A stretch of DNA of 64,000 nt, taken from Pandoraea communis. GTDB taxonomy: Bacteria; Pseudomonadota; Gammaproteobacteria; Burkholderiales; Burkholderiaceae. Where the stretch lies: contig NZ_CABPSJ010000008.1 in assembly GCF_902459745.1 (NCBI RefSeq), forward strand, positions 177,482 to 241,481, read 5' to 3'. Below the pieces are notes generated by a model that worked only from the letters and a program-made list of their open reading frames with translations, made no database searches and had not been told where the DNA came from. This document shows, piece by piece, positions 37,088 through 44,480 of this stretch. Position 1 is the first letter of the stretch; each line of letters starts with the position of its first letter. The translations under genes were made by a program, and so were the position numbers.

Positions 37088-37120
37088 AAATCAATTGAAA
37101 TGATTTGATTGCAGTAATCA
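37088..37120. promoter_or_regulatory. Paired LysR-type operators between CitMHS and LysR genes
   Basis: AAATCA-N7-TGATTT (37088-37106) contains a perfect T-N11-A LysR box (37091-37103). TGATT-N5-AATCA (37106-37120) abuts it, ending nine bases before the LysR start. Two neighbouring dyads between divergent genes are the normal recognition and activation site arrangement for a LysR regulator. Confidence 0.72.
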
Positions 37121-37129
37121 AAAAACATA

Positions 37130-38023
37130 ATGGATCTGAATCTACGAGACATTCGCGCATTCCTTGCGGTGGCGCAGAGCGGTAGCTTTACGCGTGCCGC
37201 AGGGGGGCTGCATCTGTCGCAACCGGCGTTGACCGTGCAGATTCGGCGGCTGGAGGAGACAGTCGGCGTGCGATTATTCGATCGCAACAGCCGCAACGTG
37301 GCGTTGACCCCGGCAGGGCGCGCGCTGTTGCCGTTGCTGCAAAAGTCGCTGCACGACATGGAGCAAGTGCTGATCGACGCACGCGCCTTGGGCGACGGGT
37401 CGAGCGGCGTGGTGCGCATCGCCTGCCTGCCAACGTTTGCGGCGAGCGTATTACCGGAGTTGATTCAGCAGATGAAGACCCGCGTGCCGCGCGCGGGCTT
37501 TCATGTACGCGACGCCGTGGCCGGGGTGGTCGACTCGCTGGTGCGCAGTGAGGAGGTCGACATCGGACTGACGGGCGGGGAGACGACTGGCGCCGAGTTC
37601 GACGTGCTGTATTCGGGCGGCGATCACCTGGTGGCGGTGCTACCTGCGCGTCACAAGCTCGCACGGCGCAAACACCTTGGCCTCGCGGATCTCGCCAGCG
37701 TGCCGTTGGTGCTGACGGCGCAGAACACCAGTGTCCGGGCGGTCGTGGACGGCGCTTTTGCGCGTGGCGGCTACACGCCGGAGATTGCGTGCGAGCCGAC
37801 CTACATGATGACGGCCGTCGCCATGGTCAGGGCGGGACTCGGTGTGACGATCCTGCCCGAATCTGCCCGGGAGGTCAGGGCAGAACCGGAGTTGCTGATT
37901 CGCCCGGTGGATCATGAGGCGTTCTTGCGCCCCATCGCCTTGATCAAGAAGCGAGGGCGGACGCTACCTCCCATTACGCAAACGTTCGTGTCGATGCTGC
38001 TGGAAAGACTGGCTCCCGAATGA
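37130..38023 (+). CDS. LysR-family regulator of the CitMHS-AtuA operon
   Basis: A 297-residue LysR protein with N-terminal winged helix IRAFLAVAQSGSFTRAAGGL and LHLSQPALTVQIRRLEETVG, then VRLFDRNSRNVALTPAGRAL. The effector domain follows, with RAGLGVTILPESAREV near the end. It is divergent from the CitMHS carrier and two T-N11-A-like dyads lie between them, so it probably controls that operon and itself. The inducer is unknown; an organic acid is likely. Confidence 0.93.
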   Translation: MDLNLRDIRAFLAVAQSGSFTRAAGGLHLSQPALTVQIRRLEETVGVRLFDRNSRNVALTPAGRALLPLLQKSLHDMEQVLIDARALGDGSSGVVRIACLPTFAASVLPELIQQMKTRVPRAGFHVRDAVAGVVDSLVRSEEVDIGLTGGETTGAEFDVLYSGGDHLVAVLPARHKLARRKHLGLADLASVPLVLTAQNTSVRAVVDGAFARGGYTPEIACEPTYMMTAVAMVRAGLGVTILPESAREVRAEPELLIRPVDHEAFLRPIALIKKRGRTLPPITQTFVSMLLERLAPE

Positions 38024-38096
38024 CGGATGGGGATGGGGGCAATGCCTGGGTACGTGCGGCACAGCCCCGCGTGCGCGACGTGGCGCCGCGATAGCG

Positions 38097-38852
38097 CTAA
38101 GGTTCGATCCGTTGGATCGCAACGATCCCGGAACTCGCCACCGTGCCGGTGACCCGCAGTCCAGGGTCAAGCCAGTCCGTCATTGCCCATACCCCGTGGG
38201 CGACACGCCGCTGCCATGCGCGAAGCGGCACCTCGCTCATGGGCAGACCGGACATGTCGACGCGGTTCATCGTGTCCAGCGTTGTCTCACCGACCTTGAC
38301 GAGGCTTTCCTTGCGCGTCCACAGCCGCAACCAGGCGAGTGCGCGCGGCGATGGCGCGAAATGCGTGTGCGCGACGCTTGCGAACGCAGCCAGACGCATA
38401 CGCTCGCGCTCGTTCAGTCCAGGCAAATCCGGATCGGCGGCTATCGCCTGATCCCAATGTTCGATGTCGATCCCAATGGGGGCGATCGCACACGCTGCCG
38501 CCACGGTGCCACGGGTGTGACTCAGGCTGACGTGCAGTCCGGGGTGCGCCGGCAAATGCGGGCGCCCGTGGGCACCGCCACAGCGTTCGCAGCGCTGCAT
38601 GAGCCCATAGGTGCGGGCTTCCGGGCCCGGGATGTCCGAGGTGCCGATGACGCGCGCAGCAGCAACACGCGCCAGGATGTGCGCCGCAACATAATCCTCC
38701 CGATCGGCCGGTCGGGAAAACGCGTCGGCGCGCTTCCATTCCTCCGTGCTCAGATGGGCGGTCCACTGCCCGAATCTTGTCAGTACTCCACGAGATTCGC
38801 CATACAGCGCAAGCCCCGTCCCCGTCAGTCCAACGTTATTGGCGTGCGTCAT
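38097..38852 (-). CDS. Sfp-type 4'-phosphopantetheinyl transferase
   Basis: A 251-residue transferase that moves the phosphopantetheine arm of CoA onto carrier-protein serines. Motifs are GRPHLPAHPGLHVSLSHT, IAPIGIDIEHWDQ with the Mg-binding Asp and Glu, and WLRLWTRKESLVKVGE, the W-x-x-KES/KEA signature. Sfp-type enzymes activate NRPS and PKS carrier domains rather than fatty-acid ACP. A consensus sigma-54 promoter and the ACAGGTGT boxes lie upstream, and the same two signals precede the NRPS operon at 44-50 kb. The carrier domain of that NRPS is therefore its likely target. Confidence 0.88.
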   Translation of the reverse strand: MTHANNVGLTGTGLALYGESRGVLTRFGQWTAHLSTEEWKRADAFSRPADREDYVAAHILARVAAARVIGTSDIPGPEARTYGLMQRCERCGGAHGRPHLPAHPGLHVSLSHTRGTVAAACAIAPIGIDIEHWDQAIAADPDLPGLNERERMRLAAFASVAHTHFAPSPRALAWLRLWTRKESLVKVGETTLDTMNRVDMSGLPMSEVPLRAWQRRVAHGVWAMTDWLDPGLRVTGTVASSGIVAIQRIEP

Positions 38853-38904
38853 GGTGAGTCGTGCGCCTGGCTCGGCACGGCGTCATAGGAATAAAAGGAA
38901 TCCA

Positions 38905-38920
38905 AGCAATTTAAGTGCCA
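38905..38920 (-). promoter_or_regulatory. Sigma-54 promoter of the phosphopantetheinyl transferase gene
   Basis: Read on the minus strand it is TGGCACTTAAATTGCT: TGGCAC and TTGC with GG and GC exactly ten bases apart, a near-perfect -24/-12 element. Transcription would begin near 38895, about 43 bases before the gene. ACAGGTGT boxes lie 40-90 bases further upstream, in the usual enhancer range. Confidence 0.82.
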
Positions 38921-38960
38921 CCGCCATAAGACGGCGAGAGACGCGACAACGAGATCGCGG

Positions 38961-39006
38961 ACAGGTGTCGCAGCGTGCGACAGGTGTCGCAACTTCATAC
39001 ACCTGT
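38961..39006. promoter_or_regulatory. Three ACAGGTGT boxes at 19-bp intervals (candidate enhancer)
   Basis: ACAGGTGT begins at 38961 and at 38980, and its reverse complement ACACCTGT at 38999; each step is exactly 19 bases, leaving 11-base spacers. The array lies between two divergent sigma-54 promoters (38905 and 39169). Box 1 and box 2 together also form TGTCGCA-N3-TGCGACA. An ACACCTGT-N11-ACAGGTGT pair with the same 19-base step lies upstream of the DUF3050 gene at 50119. Confidence 0.75.
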
Positions 39007-39168
39007 CGATCGCCACACGTTGTGATCTGACCAGCGGCGGGGCGATGCGAAGGCGGCGCGGCAGACGATCCCCTTCGTCGTGACATCGTGTAGGCACGCG
39101 GCGCGGGCGAGCCTGCCGCAGCGGAAGCAAGGGAGGTGAGGGCCAAACCGAAAATGAATCGAGGGCAT

Positions 39169-39184
39169 TGGTTCGAAACTTGCA
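39169..39184 (+). promoter_or_regulatory. Sigma-54 promoter of the aldo/keto reductase gene
   Basis: TGGTTCGAAACTTGCA has GG and GC ten bases apart; the -12 half TTGCA is consensus and the -24 half TGGTTC departs at two positions. Transcription would begin near 39195, some 60 bases before the reductase. The box array lies about 165-210 bases upstream of it. Confidence 0.7.
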
Positions 39185-39256
39185 TCGTGACTGCGAAGTG
39201 TCGGCCGGCATTTTCCGCTGGCGGACACGCCTTTCACACCACAGAGGAGCGGCTTG

Positions 39257-40252
<996 letters not shown>

Positions 40253-40264
40253 GCGTTACGGCAA

Positions 40265-40300
40265 GCGGATGCAGACGGACCTAAGCCCGTTCGCATCCGC
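40265..40300. terminator. Hairpin between convergent reductase and activator genes
   Basis: GCGGATGC (40265-40272) and GCATCCGC (40293-40300) pair perfectly, with a further partial stem ACGGAC/GCCCGT inside. There is no T-run. It lies in an 87-base gap between two convergent genes. Confidence 0.5.
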
Positions 40301-40339
40301 CATCCGCCATCTGCCGTTCGTGCGACAAGTGCCTGGCGA

Positions 40340-41422
40340 TCAGCGCTGCGGTCCGCGCAGGACGTCGCTACCCATGTCGCGCACATGGGGAATATGCAGT
40401 TCGCGCAGCTTGCGATAAAGCGACGTTCGGCAGATGCCCAGTTCGCGCGATGCGGCCGAAATGTTCCACCGGCGCGACGAGAGCACGCGGATGATGATCT
40501 CGCGCTCGCCGTGGGCGATGGGTGAGAGCGAATCGAGCGGCGCTGCCGCTACGGCCACCGGCATGGGCGCGATGGCGGTCGTGGCCGACGTGGCGCTGTG
40601 CACCAGATTCGCGGGCAGGTCGCGCAACCGGATCGTATCGTCGGACTTGACGGCGCAGGCGTACTGGACGGCGGCGCGCATCTGACGCAGGTTTCCAGGC
40701 CAGGCGTAGGTCAGCAGTAACTCGCGCGTTTCGCTGTCGAGCGAGTCGAGGGTCGCATTACCTTGGGACTCCGTAATGAACATGCTGTTGAGCAACCAGG
40801 CGCGATCCTGTCGTAGTCGTAGCGGGGGAAGATTCACGATCCCCACGGCAATCCGGTAGTAAAGGTCTTCGCGAAACGATCCCGCCTGCACGCGCGCTTC
40901 GAGGTTCTGGTGCGTCGCACAAATGAGTTGCAGATCGACGGCGACGGGATGTGTCGCGCCGATGGGCGTGACTTCCCGCTCGGACAATACCCGAAGAAGA
41001 CGCGTTTGCTGGGCCGCCGGCATGTCGCCGATTTCGTCGAGAAAGAGTGTGCCGCCGTCGGCCTGTTCGACCTTGCCCTTCATGCCGGAATTCAGCGCGC
41101 CCGAGAACGCGCCACGTCGATAGCCGAACAGCTCGCTTTCGATGAGATTCTCCGGAATCGAGCTGCAGTTGACCGAGATCATGCTGGCGCGTCTGCGCGT
41201 GCTGTAGTCATGCAATGCTCTTGAGAGGTATTCCTTGCCAGTGCCGGTTTCTCCAAGAATCAGGATGGGAAGTTGACGATCGATGAGCATGCGGGCGCGG
41301 GAGAGGGTGGCCAACATGACGGGGTCGTCACCGCAGAGTTGGTTGAGGGATGGACGTAAGGAGGACTGAAAGTTTGCGTTTGAACGGTCCAGCGGATCGT
41401 GGGCGTACATAGCGTCTCTCAT
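40340..41422 (-). CDS. Sigma-54-dependent activator without sensor domain
   Basis: A 360-residue bacterial enhancer-binding protein. AAA+ motifs: Walker A ILGETGTGKEYLSRALH (about residue 55), GAFTGA loop present as RRGAFSGAL (Thr to Ser), Walker B GGTLFLDEIGDMP, and FREDLYYRI. The C-terminal Fis helix-turn-helix is WNISAASRELGICRTSLYRK. Only some 35 residues precede the AAA+ domain, so no GAF, PAS or receiver domain is present; PspF is built like this. The start is uncertain among 41464 (TTG), 41422 and 41410. Three sigma-54 promoters lie in this region, and it is the only such activator seen in the window. Confidence 0.9.
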   Translation of the reverse strand: MRDAMYAHDPLDRSNANFQSSLRPSLNQLCGDDPVMLATLSRARMLIDRQLPILILGETGTGKEYLSRALHDYSTRRRASMISVNCSSIPENLIESELFGYRRGAFSGALNSGMKGKVEQADGGTLFLDEIGDMPAAQQTRLLRVLSEREVTPIGATHPVAVDLQLICATHQNLEARVQAGSFREDLYYRIAVGIVNLPPLRLRQDRAWLLNSMFITESQGNATLDSLDSETRELLLTYAWPGNLRQMRAAVQYACAVKSDDTIRLRDLPANLVHSATSATTAIAPMPVAVAAAPLDSLSPIAHGEREIIIRVLSSRRWNISAASRELGICRTSLYRKLRELHIPHVRDMGSDVLRGPQR

Positions 41423-41618
41423 TGACTTTATAGGATTGGGCGAGCGCTGCGTTTGGCTGCGCAATATCGCATGATCGCGATTGCCGTGTCTGGGGGTGCT
41501 CCATAAAGCAAGAGCAAGGATAGTTCGATTCGTCTGAGGTCTCCAATACCATATGATGCGACGACTGATACTAGTTCGCTATGAATAGAAACCGATGTTC
41601 TCTAAAGGGGCTGGCTCC

Positions 41619-42533
41619 ATGGAACTGAGGCAACTTCGCTATTTCGTAGTACTGGCTGAAACGCTCCACTTCGGGCGCGCAGCGAATCTCCTGCATATTT
41701 CGCAGCCTCCGCTGTCGCGTCAGATCGCGATGCTTGAAGAGGAGTTGGGTGTCGTACTGTTCGAGCGAACGCAGCGCAGCGTTCGACTCACCGCTGCGGG
41801 GCAGCGCTTCAATCGAGATGCACGCTCAGTGCTGGCCACGCTCGATCAGGCGCGCTCCCACGCCCGCGCAGCGGAGGTGGGGGAGACAGGCGTGCTTTGC
41901 GCAGGCTTCATGTTCGCTGTGGCTTGCAGTGTGCTGCCCGTGCTCACGCGAGCTTTCGCGGCCGCCTTCCCGCATATCGAAGTGAAACTCAAGGAGACGA
42001 TTCCCACCGACCTTGCGGACCAACTACGTTGCGGCAGGCTCGACGTGGGCATCATGTATTCGTCCGACGCCACCGGCGAGCTATGTACCGAGACCATTTT
42101 TCGCGAGCCGCTCGTCGCGGCGCTGCCCGCCGGCCACCGGCTGGCAGCGCGATCCGCGATCTCGATCGGCGAACTTCGGGACGATCCGTTCATCATTTCG
42201 CCACGCGACGCCTCGCCGTTCATCCACAACACGATTACCGATCACTGCCGTCAGGCCGGATTCCTGCCAAGAGTCCGGCTCGAGACGAATTTCCAGCAAA
42301 CCATCGTCAACCTTGTCGGACAACGCCTCGGCGTGGCGCTTGTACACAGCTCCATGCGCAGTACGCGCGCGGAGAATGTGCTGTTCGTGCCGCTGCTGCA
42401 CGCCCCGCATATCGATGTCGCACTCGTGTGGAATGCGGCATCGAGCAATCCCTGCGTGCCTCGCTTCGTGCAGACGGCGCAACACATCGGACTGTTCGAG
42501 TCGTTGGCGGCAGGGATACAGGCGTGCGCATAG
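41619..42533 (+). CDS. LysR-family transcriptional regulator
   Basis: A 304-residue LysR protein: LRQLRYFVVLAETLHFGRAA and LHISQPPLSRQIAMLEEELG form the winged helix, LFERTQRSVRLTAAG follows. The pattern is close to the BenM/CatM/ClcR-like branch. ATG at 41619 preceded by AAAGGGG. It is convergent with the aminotransferase of the NRPS locus and divergent from the sigma-54 activator, with 196 bases between. It may regulate either neighbour; no T-N11-A box stands out next to it. Confidence 0.92.
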   Translation: MELRQLRYFVVLAETLHFGRAANLLHISQPPLSRQIAMLEEELGVVLFERTQRSVRLTAAGQRFNRDARSVLATLDQARSHARAAEVGETGVLCAGFMFAVACSVLPVLTRAFAAAFPHIEVKLKETIPTDLADQLRCGRLDVGIMYSSDATGELCTETIFREPLVAALPAGHRLAARSAISIGELRDDPFIISPRDASPFIHNTITDHCRQAGFLPRVRLETNFQQTIVNLVGQRLGVALVHSSMRSTRAENVLFVPLLHAPHIDVALVWNAASSNPCVPRFVQTAQHIGLFESLAAGIQACA

Positions 42534-42584
42534 CGTTCAACATGGCGCTCGCCACGATGCTCGCTACGCGCACGGCTACCGGTC

Positions 42585-43811
42585 TCAGGAGACGGCGAGG
42601 CAGGGCGCCGTCTTGCGAAGGCGAGCCTTGATGGCTTGCGCCAGGCGGGCCACACCCGTCTCGATCTGGACGGGGGTGGCGGTCGTAAACGTCAGGCGCA
42701 TCGTGTTGGCTTTCGGTGTTAGCGCATGAAATGACGCGCCGGGGATAAACGCTACGCCGCAGGCAAGCGCGTCCTCGAACAGCGTGGCGCTGTCGATCGC
42801 CGGCGGCAAGGTAACCCACAGGAACATGCCTCCGGCGGGGCGCGTCCATGCCACGCCGTCTGGCATGTGTTCGGCCAGACACTTGAGCATGAGAGCACAC
42901 TGCGCGCGATAGCGCAGGCGCACTGCTTCGAGATGGACATCGTATTGACCGTCGGTCAGCAGGGCGTGTGCGATCCGCTGCGTGATGCCGGTCGTGTGCA
43001 GGTCGCTGGCCTGCTTGGCTTGCAGCAACTTGATCATGAGTTCTTCGGGGGCGACGAGGTAGCCCACCCGCAGGCCCGGCGCGATGACCTTCGAGAACGA
43101 GCCGATGTGGACTACATCGTCAGGGGCCATCGAGAGCAGCGACGCGGGCGTGACACCGCTGTAGACGAGTTCGCCGTATGGGTCGTCTTCGACGAGCAGC
43201 AGGCCGTGGCGTTTTGCCCGGGAGAGCAGTGCAATCCGGCGATCCAGCGGCAGCGTGCGGCCCGTGGGGTTCTGGAAGTTCGGCTGGACGTACAGCAGCC
43301 GGGCGTCGCGCATCGACGCCTCTTCGAGGCATTCCGGGATGAGACCGCCGGCATCGGACGGGGCTTCTTCAAAGACAGGTTCGTACTGCGCCAGCGCCTG
43401 AACCGCGCCGAGATACGTGGGCGTTTCGATCAGCACGCGGCTGCCGGGGTCGATGAGCACGCGCGCAACGAGATCAAGCGCCTGCTGCGATCCCGTGGTG
43501 ACGAGCACCTGCGCCGGACTCACCGTGGCGCCGCTGCGCGACAGACGTGCCGCGATGGCTTCGCGCAGTGGGGTGTAGCCCTCCGACGGACCGTATTGCA
43601 GCGCACCGGTGGCGTCGCGTTGCAGAATCTGGCCGACTGCGGCGCTAAGCCGCTCGACAGGCAGCGCGTAGGGAGAGGGAAGGCCGCCGGCGAACGAGAT
43701 GATGTCCGGCCTTTCGGCCACCTTGAGCAGCTCGCGCAACGAAGAGGGCGTCATGCGTTGTGCGCGCGCGGCGAGTTGCCAGCGTCCGGCGGGCGGGATG
43801 TGTCTGTCCAT
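42585..43811 (-). CDS. PLP-dependent aminotransferase, fold type I (2-aminoadipate/MocR-like class)
   Basis: A 408-residue class I/II aminotransferase. ISFAGGLPSPYALP and GALQYGPSEGYTPLREAIAA at the N-terminus, VTTGSQQALDLVARVLIDPG, PNFQNPTGRTL, VEDDPYGELVYSG and the PLP lysine in HIGSFSKVIAPGLRVGY. It resembles LysN-type multi-substrate transaminases without a DNA-binding domain. The ATG at 43811 is used; the frame continues upstream across the cyclase gene as a shadow. It lies 116 bases downstream of the NRPS operon on the same strand. It could supply the amino acid substrate or aminate the product; ham-type clusters also carry an aminotransferase. Confidence 0.9.
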   Translation of the reverse strand: MDRHIPPAGRWQLAARAQRMTPSSLRELLKVAERPDIISFAGGLPSPYALPVERLSAAVGQILQRDATGALQYGPSEGYTPLREAIAARLSRSGATVSPAQVLVTTGSQQALDLVARVLIDPGSRVLIETPTYLGAVQALAQYEPVFEEAPSDAGGLIPECLEEASMRDARLLYVQPNFQNPTGRTLPLDRRIALLSRAKRHGLLLVEDDPYGELVYSGVTPASLLSMAPDDVVHIGSFSKVIAPGLRVGYLVAPEELMIKLLQAKQASDLHTTGITQRIAHALLTDGQYDVHLEAVRLRYRAQCALMLKCLAEHMPDGVAWTRPAGGMFLWVTLPPAIDSATLFEDALACGVAFIPGASFHALTPKANTMRLTFTTATPVQIETGVARLAQAIKARLRKTAPCLAVS

Positions 43812-43845
43812 GGGGCGGTCCCTGACGAAGCGAACAGGAGAGGGA

Positions 43846-43883
43846 CGCCTCGTTCCCGAAGCGGGGGGCGAGGGAACGAGGCG
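43846..43883. repeat. 12-bp hairpin between cyclase-like gene and aminotransferase
   Basis: CGCCTCGTTCCC (43846-43857) and GGGAACGAGGCG (43872-43883) are perfect complements around a 14-base loop. It lies in the 116-base gap of the minus-strand operon. Without a T-run it is more likely to tune relative expression or mRNA stability than to end transcription. Confidence 0.6.
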
Positions 43884-43927
43884 GTGAACGACCAAAGGCG
43901 CGAAGGCCCGATGCGGCGAAATTCCGC

Positions 43928-44419
43928 TCAGTCGTTGAACATCTTGCGAAGGTTGTCCATCGCCATCTTCAGGAAGCCGACCGCGAAGTCGTCGAACGCT
44001 GGCTGATCCTTCGGATTGCCGGAGCGCGCTTCGCCGACGATGCGGTAGGTTGCGGTACAGGCTTTGTCGCCGCGGGGCACGACTTCCATGGATGCCCACA
44101 TGTTGCCGATGTCGAACGTGGTGTAGATCAGCGTCCAGCTCATGGTCATGCCGGCATCGTCGCGGGTGTTGAGTTGCTCCACGACCAGGTCGCCGCCCGT
44201 GAAATGCTTGTGGCGCAGTGAGCGAGGGCCGGTGGCGGTGCCCGTCATCTGGATGTACTCGAGACCGGTCACGAAGCGGTTGTAACCATCGAAACGGCCG
44301 ACCACATCCCATACCTTGCGCGCAGGAGCGTTCAGTTCCGCGACACCGGCATGCACGGTGGTCGTCAGGTTGTGGATCAGCGTGTCGGGTTGCAGTTCGG
44401 TGCGGGTTTTTTGCAGCAT
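43928..44419 (-). CDS. pvfD: SRPBCC/polyketide-cyclase-like protein (PvfD/MgoD position)
   Basis: A 163-residue START-type protein: LNAPARKVWDVVGRFDGYNR, KHFTGGDLVVEQLNTRDDAG, MSWTLIYTTFDIGNMWASME and FLKMAMDNLRKMF. It matches the polyketide cyclase/dehydrase family that occupies the fourth place in pvfABCD and mgoBCAD operons. Its reaction there is not established; the fold binds small hydrophobic ligands. AAGGAG lies before the ATG and the gap to the NRPS gene is 61 bases. Confidence 0.82.
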   Translation of the reverse strand: MLQKTRTELQPDTLIHNLTTTVHAGVAELNAPARKVWDVVGRFDGYNRFVTGLEYIQMTGTATGPRSLRHKHFTGGDLVVEQLNTRDDAGMTMSWTLIYTTFDIGNMWASMEVVPRGDKACTATYRIVGEARSGNPKDQPAFDDFAVGFLKMAMDNLRKMFND

Positions 44420-44480
44420 GATGAACTCCTTGGTAAATGAAGGGACTGCACGAAAACAGCAAAGTTGCGATGCATGACGA

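Noticed and set aside
38977-38990. GCGACAGGTGTCGC as an isolated palindromic site
   Set aside because: It is better explained as the middle box of the three-box array with the 19-base period, since the same spacing recurs at 50119.
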